DNA of 64,000 bases from Aureobasidium sp. EXF-3400. Lineage: Eukaryota; Ascomycota; Dothideomycetes; Dothideales; Saccotheciaceae. The translations under genes were made by a program, and so were the position numbers. Shown in pieces: positions 44,256 through 54,146 of this stretch. The notes beneath the pieces were generated by a model. The model was not told the origin of the DNA and ran no database searches. It worked only from the letters and a program-made list of their open reading frames with translations. Within the stretch, counting starts at the first letter, position 1. The number at the start of each line of letters is the position of its first letter. The stretch covers positions 1 through 64,000 of the forward strand of contig SWBL01000054.1 of the NCBI GenBank assembly GCA_024195585.1, given 5' to 3'.

Positions 44256-45305
44256 TCAAGCGGCCACCTCCCCCAGACTCAACTGCTCCTTAAGATAAGC
44301 CCAATAATTAGCTCTGATAGGATCATATTTGTTCGCCAACAAATCATAAGCCTTGACAGCTTTTTCCTTTTCCTCTGCCGCGTAAATCTCAGCTAGCAAG
44401 TCCAAAGCATGGCTTGATCTTACAGCATCTTCATGTTCAGAATCTACGGTTGCAAATTCGTTGACGAAGGATAGTTGTGAGGATAGAGGAAGTTTGGCTG
44501 AGGAGAGGATGCCGCGGAGATAGTTCCAGGGGGATTGGTTTTGGGGGGCTTTGTGGATGGCTTGGTGGGCGAATCTGTTGATGGGTCTGTTAGTTGGTTT
44601 TCGATGAGGGAGTGCTGAGAAGAAGCAACTTACTCAATCTCTCTGTCCACCACACTTGAATCCTCAATCTTCGACGGCGTACACCCAGAAACCAAAAAGA
44701 AGCGATGATTCCAAGCAGAATTATTTCTCACATCCTCTTCAATCAACTTTTCCGTTGCTTCCAATTCTCCATCATCCCAGAGGTTGAATCTTCTCACCAA
44801 CCATTGTCTGTAACTCCATACATGGTAATTCTTTGCATCCAACTCAAACATTTGAGATATAAAGTCTGCTTCGCCTTTGCAAGAGTCCAAGCGATCGACA
44901 ACCAGTTGACGGTGATGCCAGATTTGATAGTTTTTTTGGTGTGCGAGTGCGGTTTCGTTGAGCCAGTCTAGTTCTTTGGAGAGGTCTGCGTTTAGGGCTT
45001 TGAGGATTTCGGAGCGGTAGAGCCTGTGAAGAGGGAAATGGGTTAGCCTTTACAGTGAGGTTTGTCGGAGGGAGAGGGTATGCGAACCAGACGGTGTAGT
45101 GAGCGGCGTTCATGTCGATGATGTCTTCAGTGAGGGCGAGAGCTCGCTCACTCATTTCGTTCTTGGCCATGATGGCGCGGAGGTATGACATTGCTTCTGA
45201 ATAGTCGTCGGTGTATGCGATTGCGGCGAGGGGGTTGGGACCGCCGTCATCTTGAGGTAGGGGCACGATATCGTCCCAAGTCGTGTCGTCGGAGTATTTG
45301 CCCAT
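44256..45305 (-). CDS. RAM2: protein farnesyl/geranylgeranyltransferase type I alpha subunit
   Basis: Three exons: 45305-45088, 45023-44634 and 44574-44256; 308 aa. Five PPTA-type repeats can be read: TVWLYRSEIL, IWHHRQLVVDRL, VWSYRQWLVRRF, AWNHRFFLVS and PWNYLRGIL. The alpha subunit is shared by farnesyltransferase and geranylgeranyltransferase I, which attach isoprenoids to CaaX cysteines of Ras, Rho and a-factor-type proteins in the cytosol. The first intron begins GTTCGC, a non-standard donor, but has a CTAAC branch site and a CACAG acceptor and restores the first PPTA repeat. The gene lies 299 bp downstream of mevalonate kinase on the same strand. Confidence 0.94.
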
Positions 45306-45604
45306 GGTTGTTGTGTTAATATGTCGTCTACGAGCTTGTTGGTGGGAAGTCAGCGTACAAAAGGCGTGGTAATTATTTAATGGGCTCGGAGACAATCGTC
45401 AAAAGCGTCATTGTTTGACAACGGGGAAACGCCAAGGCCGCATGCATGCAATCAGAGAACAATAGCAACAAGTCGTGAACGCCCACCCTGTCCGCTCTCG
45501 TGTGTGTACATGAATCGCTGTACGACTTTCGATCAAATACAGTATGCTGCTGAAGTGAAAATGTCGTAATTGTGTTTGTACAAAGGCCTTGGAGTCTACT
45601 TCAA

Positions 45605-47218
45605 TCATATCCTCCAGAACTTCCAGCCTTCCCGTACTCCACTATGAACGCCGCCTGTTACTCCAACCAGTTTCTCGACACCCTCACGGCCCTCGACTGC
45701 TTCAAACTTGTCCGAGTCAATCTCCTCGCCTCCAAGTTCGTCGCTTCCGTTGTCGAGCACCGCAGGCCATAGTACACCAACACCATCACCACCAAGTGTT
45801 GTTTCGTACTTCTCAAAGCCCTCCTTTGCGAGTTCTTTCTCCAGCCTTGCTAATGTCTCTGCTTGTGAATTTACGGTTTCTGCCACTGGCATTTCTTCGC
45901 CGACCTGAGGTAGGTCTGGCTTGAGGAGAGTGAAAGCACAGCCACCTCCGCCTGCACCTGTAAGTTTGGTCCATCCAGCTCCTGCTGTATCTACGAGCTC
46001 GCGCAAACGCTCGAGTTTAGGATGTGAGACTCCTAGACTGACCAAAAGACCATGATTTATTGAGACCAGTTCTCCGAGTTGTGTGAGTGCTGAAGGGTCC
46101 TTGGGATCAAAGTCTGGGCTGGTGATCAAGGCGTGTGCCGACTCGGTGACATTGTCTATAGCGTCCAGAATGTGGTTGGCAATCTTTGGTTGTGTCTTCT
46201 TCAATCGAGCCACCTTTGCGACCTCTGCAGCAGTGCTCTTTGCTTGTTTCGTGTCCACCAGAAGCAAAGGCAACTCTGGGAAGTTTCGTAGAGGCAAGAC
46301 TAGCGGAGGTTTCGCATAATCTGCGCGTTTGAACAGGACAGCCTTGCCGCCTGAAGCCACCGTATTGTCCACTCCTGAAGGGTTACCGTGAATGAGCATC
46401 TCACCCACAAAGGACCATTGATTGATCCTCTCTATCTGTTTCTCTGCCTCTTCGGGCATCTGATCGGGGTGAGGACCGGAAAGGGCACGAGCCTGGATTA
46501 AAAGGGAAGTAGCTATGCAAACAGAAATGCTGGCGCTGGAGCCGAGACCGGCGCCGATGGGTATCGTAGAACGTAAAGTGTAAATGGTGGCAGGCGAAGA
46601 CTTGTTGCCGAGAGAAAGGAAGAGGTAGAGGAAGGACGAGGCTGCGGCCTGGTGTATCTTTTGGTCTTGGAGAGGGATATGAGGAGAGACATTGAGTATG
46701 TGAGGTTTCATGGCATCGACAAGGATGGGGTCGAGTTGAGTGACGAGATCGTAGTAGCGCTTCTTGCGATCGGGATGGGAGAAGGCGTCCCATGGCAGAG
46801 TGTCAATGTCCCAGGTGTGATTGAGGTCGATGTCGCGGAAGCGTAAGGTGATGGTTCGGCGTGACTTGGAGAGAGTGGTGACGAGCATGTAGGAACGCAG
46901 TGAGATGGCAGCGGCCATAGCAGCCTGTCCAGGGGGTTAGCTATGTTCTTGTCGCATAGACGATTGTCGCAAAAGAGCTACCTTTCCGTGGACGACAGCA
47001 TGTTCGCCGTAGACAATGACTTTTCCAGGAGCCGAGACCATGAAGGGAGGCGCCAATGGTGTCGACATCTTGCGTTTGTATGCTGGACGAGGATCGCTAG
47101 CTTGAGAGTCGTCGTCGCTGCCGGACGAGTGGGTGCCGTTGTGTCCGTTGGCCATTGTTACTGAGGGCTTTGTGCCATTGCGTATAGGTACTTCAGAGCT
47201 TCCGTTGGCGGCTGTCAT
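45605..47218 (-). CDS. ERG12: mevalonate kinase
   Basis: Two exons, 47218-46982 and 46924-45605; 518 aa. It phosphorylates mevalonate in the sterol/isoprenoid pathway (cytosol). The GHMP-kinase motifs are complete: KVIVYGEHAVVHGK near the start, IPIGAGLGSSASISV as the ATP loop and KLTGAGGGGCAF near the C-terminus. A 55-residue polar extension precedes the domain, and the C-terminal 60 residues are longer than in yeast Erg12; both are low complexity. The product of this pathway, farnesyl diphosphate, is a substrate of the enzyme containing the neighbouring RAM2 subunit. Confidence 0.95.
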
Positions 47219-47468
47219 TGTTCATACTATGTCAATGTTCGACACTGACATAACATCGAGAGACAAAGGGAGTTTGACTATTATTTGAAGCATGACCAAT
47301 GACAGCACGCGCATTGCAATTAACCTAATCTCCTTTCTGGCCCATCCCCACACCTTTCTCAGCCCACTTTTTGCATAACATGCACTCAGGACCTGCATAA
47401 GCCTTGTAGATCGACCCACCCCGCATCCCTTGTTATTGCTGACCCTCGACATCAGACCATGCTTGAAA

Positions 47469-48424
47469 TCAGATCATGTTTGTTCTGTCAAAGACATGGC
47501 CATCTGTACTGCTCGCTCCATGCACAGCCGTCGGACCTGTTGGACTCGCAGGACCTGTCTGGCCAACGTTCCTCGTCTGCATCTCGAACGGCGGCTCACT
47601 GCCATTCTGAATGGCAGACCCGTGGTGGTTAGTAGGTACACCAGCGCTGTCGCTGCCAGTGACCGGTCCTACAAAGCCTGCACGTAGAGGCAGCAATGCA
47701 CTGACGAGGAACAAGACACTACTGCACATTAGCAAAAGCCAGACATCCTTGACATGACTACTCACAACTCGACTCCAGCGAAGGCAGCTGCCGCAGCTCC
47801 ACATGCCCAGGCTGTCTTGAGTTTACTGATAGTGCCGTTGTAGGCTGCATAAGCAGCATTTCCATCCGTCTGCTGATCGAAGCCACCAGTGTAGTATGTA
47901 AGAGACCTAGGTGCGGCTACATCACTGTATGCAGCAAGCTCAGCCATGATGGCTAGCCAGAACAGTGCAAAGAACAAGTCGATCGATCCAGCAGAGAGAC
48001 GGTGCGAAGAGAGACCAGGCAAGCGTGACAAGAAAGCCAAAGGAATTGTGGCCAGGATGGTCAGAATAGCTGCTACCAGTGCAGGTATGTATGCAGATTG
48101 CAACTACAATGCCTTGTTAGTCGAGCAGTATATACGCTGTCCATCCAGTTATTCACTTACAAATGTGGACTGGAAGATGTTGATCGCGTAGGCTACAAGT
48201 CCAAGAATCAGAATGGCCAGCAGCAATTGCACAAGGCGCATTGCTTTCAAGGGCACCGCTCCAGCAGTGGCAGAGCGAGGTGCTGAGCCATGGGTAGCCT
48301 TGCGTGTTCTGCCAAATCTTCTGATTCCAGTCTTGCCATTTGTTGTGCCAGATGCGGTAGCATCGTCGATTGGCGCGTCTGTGCCGACCTCGCCGTCGAC
48401 CTTTTTCCTGGTGAAGATGCCCAT
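47469..48424 (-). CDS. MARVEL-domain four-TM membrane protein
   Basis: Three exons: 48424-48161, 48103-47766 and 47721-47469; 284 aa. A polar basic N-terminus of about 55 residues precedes four membrane segments: LVQLLLAILILGLVAYAI, IPALVAAILTILATIPLA, IDLFFALFWLAIMAELAAY and AWACGAAAAAFAGVEF. The C-terminal tail is polar and Gly/Pro/Thr-rich. The arrangement matches fungal MARVEL proteins, a superfamily that includes Nce102 of plasma-membrane domains, though direct orthology is not claimed. Role inferred: membrane organisation or secretion. Confidence 0.82.
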
Positions 48425-49060
48425 CTCTCTCAGGGAGCGAAAGTGAGAAGAGGCTTAGTGCGCACGAGTATTAGTATTGTCGACAAAAGAAAGCACATAT
48501 GACACATGGTCTTCCACTTGTTTGCACTCCTGGACTGTTGTCTTGGAGATGAGGTGGAATGTTGTTTGATACCCGAGTGGAATGCAAACGCCGGGAGTTG
48601 ATCATCTTCACTTACTGATGGATAAACACCGTGATTCGCGACCAAAAATGTCATTTTGCTTTATTCATGCTAAGAGCTCTATGGTCAAACGACAACCCGT
48701 ACCGAGATGAAGAATTGAGCTATTGAGAGCAACCAAGTAATTGGAGAAAACTCTGACGCTTTTTGAACATTCAAACAAGTGAGTAGCCTCGTACCTCGCG
48801 AAGAAAAAAGCCCAGCAATGTCCATGCTACATGCTTGCAAACGCCCATCATCTTGTCTCAAAATGACGCCCGCTCCCACCATCTATAGCAGGAAGAACAT
48901 AACATCCTGAAAGATGTGTTCGGGTATAAGAAGAAAAAATAAGAAAGCAAAACTGAAGATGTACTTGAGTAGACATTAATCTTGTCAAGTCATCCCAGTT
49001 TAGGTTCGTAAAGAGACGTGTTGTTTGTCATGCGTCGTAGTCCAGAAGATTTGTTGCTTA
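48425..49060. other. intergenic region
   Basis: 636 bp between the MARVEL gene start and the zinc-finger gene stop. Expected to hold the MARVEL promoter and the 3' UTR of the regulator. Nothing specific was seen. Confidence 0.5.
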
Positions 49061-50926
49061 TCAGCGTGGCTGCTGGAAGCTGAGGTGGCCCTTGATGGCT
49101 ATCAAGTCTTCCTGAAGACGTGATATGCGCAATTCGTATTCGTCTTGCATGCGAGAGAATCGTTGCTCTAGGTTTCTGACATAACTCCAGACATCATTAA
49201 TGCCATCACCAACAATGTCCCTCATGCTGCCTCCTGAACTGTGTCCATGGCTCGATAAGCTTCCTGGGTTCGATCCATGCATAGGCCCAGTTTGCATGTT
49301 GTTGTGTATCGAGTTGTGTGTTGTTGATTGAATAGGCAGCCTCATTGAATGACCAGAAGCAAGTCCTGCCAGTGAAGGAAGCTGGTTGTGTTGCGGTATC
49401 TGATGAGTAGCGGGCGGTGTAGCCTGACCGGCTCGAGCATTGTGGGCTTGCTGGATCTGTGTTAGACTAGGTGATCTGTTACGCATAGCGCTAGTGGCTT
49501 CAGCTATGTTGAGACGGTGTTGATCTTGTTGCTTAGGAGATAGCGGTTTGGGTGAATGCGAGATGCCACCCTCTCCAAGCACTACTGTAGGATGTGAGTA
49601 TGGGTTCATCCCCATGCCGCTCGTTGGATTGACGTTGGTCATCTCGCCAGGAGACGTTACAGAGCTGGATGATGGTAGAATATGATGGTTTGGGGGGCCC
49701 ATGTTGCCTCTATGCGTGCGGCTAGCAAGAGGTGGTGGGTAGGTGCTTGAGTGCTGGCGGTAGATGGATCTGTTAGAATCGTGCGAGTCTTCGATATGAG
49801 CACGCTTGCGACTCGGCTCACTCACCCTACGAGGGTCATCGTCTTCATCATCCATATCGTGACCATTATCACCATGGTCCGTATACTCCATGCCGTCCAT
49901 ACCATCGTCACCCATTCTGCTGTCATCATCTCCTCCAAAGCTGGAGCGGCGACCAGCGCAACCCCCGGGGCCTTTGTTGTGGCGGGCCAGAGCGTCGCCA
50001 CGCGCAAAGCGTCTACCACATTTATCGCAAATATGTGGTCGCTCGCCTGTATGCAATTTGGTGTGGCGTTTGAGATCATGCAGCCTTCTGAAGCGTGATT
50101 GACAAGTTTGGCAAACATAAGGTTTTTCTTGACTGTGCGTAAGCAAATGGCTTTTAAGGTTGTGATGACGCGTGAAATCAGTCGCACAATACGGACACTT
50201 GTGCCGTTTGGTCGACGGAGAGGCTCTCGACTGACCTTCGGAGGCCGCCTCTGCTGCTACGGATGCTGGACCAGGGTATGTGAATGATTTGTGCGAGGGA
50301 TGAGAAGATGTGGCTGGGTTGTATCCACGTGTGGGTTCCGGGTAATCCATGCTCGACATTTCTGCTGGTTCGGCAACCAGTTGATTGTCTCGAGTGTGTT
50401 CGTGAGCAGTTGTGGTCATTGCGCCATTGGGTGAAACAGCGTCCATGTCTCCGAAACTTCTAATGCTGACGGGACTAGGTTGGGAAGCCTCGGCAGTCGT
50501 TGTGACTGGCACAGTAAGATGTGTGCTCGGTTTGCGCATTGTGCTGGTTGGTGGGTGATTTGGGGAGGAGAGGTCAGAGGCCTTAGATGTCGCGGGACCG
50601 CTCATGAGGGCATGCAGAGCAGTGACGGCGGGGTTTGCGCTGGTCTGACTAGATTCGTGGGATTGCTGCTGTGATTGCAGTCGTCTAGCATCAGCCTGAG
50701 CAGCGGCGCCTGTGAGAGGTCTGGGCGAGTAGCGTGCCGGCGACCTTGGTGAGACAACAGTATACCCTGGGGCGTATGGCTTGAGCGCGTTATAACTTTG
50801 TGGTTCCTTGGAACTAGCAAGGGTCGGTAGAGGTGCTGAGGTAGGCGTGTGAGGAACTTCAAGAGGAGGAAAAGGTTCGACCTGAGGGCTGTCTGATCTA
50901 ACTCGTGTGGCCATGGAGGGATACAT
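49061..50926 (-). CDS. C2H2 zinc-finger transcription factor (Azf1-like)
   Basis: A single exon of 621 aa from the first in-frame ATG (50926); an extra upstream exon cannot be excluded. Three tandem C2H2 fingers lie near residues 245-330: HKCPYCATDFTRHHNLKSH, YVCQTCQSRFRRLHDLKRH and HICDKCGRRFARGDALARH, the last followed by NKGPGGCAGRR. The linkers HSQEKP and HTGERP are standard. The flanks are long, Ser/Pro/His-rich and probably disordered. The last 45 residues form a coiled coil (VWSYVRNLEQRFSRMQDEYEL) suited to dimerisation. This finger set resembles fungal Azf1-type regulators of carbon and cell-wall genes; targets are not inferable here. Confidence 0.88.
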   Translation of the reverse strand: MYPSMATRVRSDSPQVEPFPPLEVPHTPTSAPLPTLASSKEPQSYNALKPYAPGYTVVSPRSPARYSPRPLTGAAAQADARRLQSQQQSHESSQTSANPAVTALHALMSGPATSKASDLSSPNHPPTSTMRKPSTHLTVPVTTTAEASQPSPVSIRSFGDMDAVSPNGAMTTTAHEHTRDNQLVAEPAEMSSMDYPEPTRGYNPATSSHPSHKSFTYPGPASVAAEAASEGQSRASPSTKRHKCPYCATDFTRHHNLKSHLLTHSQEKPYVCQTCQSRFRRLHDLKRHTKLHTGERPHICDKCGRRFARGDALARHNKGPGGCAGRRSSFGGDDDSRMGDDGMDGMEYTDHGDNGHDMDDEDDDPRRVSEPSRKRAHIEDSHDSNRSIYRQHSSTYPPPLASRTHRGNMGPPNHHILPSSSSVTSPGEMTNVNPTSGMGMNPYSHPTVVLGEGGISHSPKPLSPKQQDQHRLNIAEATSAMRNRSPSLTQIQQAHNARAGQATPPATHQIPQHNQLPSLAGLASGHSMRLPIQSTTHNSIHNNMQTGPMHGSNPGSLSSHGHSSGGSMRDIVGDGINDVWSYVRNLEQRFSRMQDEYELRISRLQEDLIAIKGHLSFQQPR

Positions 50927-53475
50927 GCATTTGACTCGCCGCAAGCGTGTTTACAGTCGACTGTGCGCACGTCAGCCACCGTTCACGAGCCCATGACAGG
51001 GAGAAGAAAAAAGAAAAAGAAAAGAAAGAAATGAGCCACACGTACGTGTTGTACCAGTAGAGTGGCGGTGATGTGCGAACCTGAAGAGGGTCCGCAATAA
51101 GGTGAGATGTTGCGCGCCAGAACAAAATCAGTATTCGCGAATCTTTGTCGAGAATTGTGGGACGAGTAGGGTAGAAACAGTCGCGACCATCAAGCGTCCA
51201 TTTGGGCCCAAGACTGTGGCGTTAATAATGTGTTTGCGGCTTGAACACGGCGACGTTGATAGAGCCGAAGCGGTGATAACGACGCGACTATTTGGCGTAG
51301 GCGTGAGCAGAAATGTGGCAGCGTTATTGTTACAACGTGAACCCAAGAAGAAAGGATGTACTCGTGCTGTCAGTCGAGGACTGGAAACCGATCAAGGATG
51401 ATGCTCGGACAGCGCGATGGCCCGGCGCGATGGCGCAGCTACTAAAGATGGGAGCCGGTAAACTGCTGTGCTGCTGGTGCTGTAGGTCGCGGTGGCTGAT
51501 CGAGGTACGTCAGAGTCAGACGCCTTCCTGTGGCAGCAGAAGAGGCGAAATAGTAGTGGCTTTTCAGTGTTTACGACGATCAAGAGCTCGATTGCCACGC
51601 CGCGAACAAAACGACGACGCGACGTGTACGGGAATGTAGTAGTTGCTGATGACTGCAGAGGCAAACAGAGATCCCAAGGCCGGCTGTACAGACCTTGGAA
51701 GGCTTGTAAGGTTCGAGACAGCCCTGATCAAGCTCGAATGACGCAGCGAAAACCGCAGCCGCAGATCTTGACATCCTGAACGCTCGCGAGCAAGCTTTGG
51801 GACAACCACACCTTCCCATCGGATCTGGCCCTTGGAGCCTTGCCTGCTCCTGAGCAACACTAACCTGCTGCTGACCAAACTTCTCTCCTTCTGCGCTCGA
51901 CCCTTTTGGAGGCTGACTCAACGTCCATCTCTCTTGCAGCAAGCAAACTCGTAGTTACAGAACTCTAGTTGCGCATACTGCTGCAGCCTCAAAACTCTGC
52001 AAGCGACCCGCCTTCTCTTGCAATTCTCCGACCGGCGACTGCCTTCTGCTCACGCTCGATCCAAGTCCTGTCCGTGGCTTTTCGCTTGCCGATGCCAGCC
52101 GCTGCCGTCGGTTCGATGTTGGTGCTTCTGCTCGTCCCAAAAGCGGAGAACGGATGTGGCTGTGCAAGTTTAGGGTGCTTGTCCGAGAACCATCTCGTTC
52201 AGATTCTGATACGTTTGACCGATCAGCGACAGGAGGCACGGTCTATTCTCCTGTCAAATGACTAATGCTGTGCTTTGTTGGTTGACAATACTCTTGCCAA
52301 TACCCATGAGACCATGGCATGCCTGACCAGAGTGAAATCGCTGTTCCTTGCCAAATCCCAACCTCTCGATCGAGAGAACTTGCATTCGCGCCTGCTTCTT
52401 CATCTATGTCGGGGCCAGCACTGTAGATCTCTTGTAAAGATCAACAGCGGCGCAGCCTATGCTTTCCTCGCACGAGATGCAGGCAGGTGTTTCCAACCGA
52501 TCGATGCTCGTCCTGCAGCAAACAAAGCTTTGCGCATTGCCGTACTCGTTCTATCCTCCCAGCCGCTACATGCTGTATCACAGCCATCCCACCAGTGATG
52601 CGTCACAATGATGAGTTGTGGCGCCCTTCCTCCCTATTCTGCAGTTGTGCCTTGATCTTGGGATCTGACTGACCCTAAGCCCTGTCAGCACTTCGTGTTA
52701 GACTGCCGTACCTATCTTCTAAGCACCATACAGACAGGCGGATGCATTAACCCCGTTTGTATCGGCGATTGGGACAACAGAGATCGTCACAGTGAGGGCG
52801 ACGTCTGATTCGATTACTGAACATGACGGTTTACTTATTGAGCTACATTATGGACACGGCGTCCATCTCTGTTGGTGCTTTAGAGAAAGTAGGCACGAAG
52901 ACCACACATACTCCACAGTACAGTAAACTCTTACGGCACCGTGACACCCACGATCTACAAAATGAGTTCGTATGTCTATCATAATCGAATTCAATCGGTC
53001 TTTCGTCTCAAGCAGACATTAGAATAGCTTTGTATTATGGCTATCACTATGCTGTGATATAGCAGCAGGACTCTTAAGAGCAACGTCTGTGTGCCTTTTA
53101 TATAGCAAAGTTCACACTTCCCCGGTTCAACCGTCTAGCCTATAGGCCGGAGGGTTTTCAATAAGCCCGATATGGCAATGGCTCGTACCGGTATTTCCAA
53201 TAGAGGCCGTGTGGAGAAATTTGGAAGTTCTGGCCATGGTGATGGAAGTGGCTTATGATCACGGATAGCCACAGAACCAAAAGTTTTCGATTCGCTTTTT
53301 GGAAAGATCGAGATCAAATCGAATACGTGAGGCTTTGCTCAGACTTCAAAGTGTATTGCCAGGGTATTTCCGTCCGCATCCGATGGGTTGTGTTGTGATA
53401 TGAAGGATGATGGTTGTGAGAGGCGAGATGTTGAAACAGGACAGGGTGGGTGTTCGTCGCAATCGACGTCTTTGT
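50927..53475. other. 2.5 kb spacer upstream of the zinc-finger gene
   Basis: Several short frames exist on both strands but none shows a domain, a signal peptide or a splice pattern that I can defend. The left part is probably a long leader and promoter of the zinc-finger gene, with several short upstream ATG frames. The right end is the 3' flank of MTR2. Confidence 0.5.
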
Positions 53476-54048
53476 TCAGACGACAAATCTGAAGTTCTGG
53501 TTCTGGATGAGCCAGCTCTTGCCTTCGCCAGTCTTTCCCTTGCCCTTTGCGCCAGCTTCCTCCTTGTTAGGGACCAAGACCAGGGTATCTGAGAAGGCGC
53601 GCATTGGACCTTCCTTGCGCTCGATCAACCGTACGTAACCGCTGACCTGGACAAGGATGCTCATGTTCAACTCTTGCTCCTTTGGCTTTGCTGTTTTATC
53701 CAGAGGGGCGAGTGCTGGGTTCAGGACGTGTGCGTTGACAGACTGGATCTCGAAGAAAGTGTAGGGCATCTGCGTCGTGTATGTGTTTGAGAAGTCATCG
53801 GGATCTGAGACAACAGTTCCATTGTATGAGATTTGTGGCAGCAGTTTTCCAGATGGGAGGACGGTCTTGGGGACGTAATAGTCGGGCAGAGAGCCGCGAG
53901 CGCTGGTCAGGGCGACATAGTATGCGTCGGTGAAGCTTTCGGCAGCTGTGGTCATGTTAGAAAGGGCGCGTGTGTCGCGTAGCTATGGCAAGAGCATACC
54001 ATTCGCCGAGACGCGGATAAAAGCATCCTCTCCAAGTGCGGTAGCCAT
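53476..54048 (-). CDS. MTR2: Mtr2-like NTF2-fold mRNA export factor
   Basis: Two exons, 54048-54000 and 53945-53476; 172 aa. The small first exon gives MATALGEDAFIRVSAN; the rest is an NTF2-like domain (AAESFTDAYYVALTSAR, then SGKLLPQISYNGTVV and MPYTFFEIQSVNAHVLNP). Mtr2 pairs with the Mex67 NTF2-like domain to carry mRNPs through nuclear pores. A Lys/Gly-rich loop near residue 150 is typical of divergent Mtr2 proteins. The start is 98 bp from the start of the mitochondrial methionyl-tRNA synthetase on the other strand. Confidence 0.88.
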
Positions 54049-54146
54049 CGTGTGTTGAGTGGTGTCGTGAGAAGAAAGTCGAGTGGATCAAAATATTGTC
54101 GCTGTCACATGCAAAAGTGAGCCAGGGAAGAGGAGCTTGGACCAGC
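54049..54146. promoter_or_regulatory. 98-bp shared divergent promoter MTR2 / MSM1
   Basis: Only 98 bp lie between the two ATG codons, so the two core promoters and leaders must overlap or intrude into the opposite gene. No obvious TATA box is present. Confidence 0.55.
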
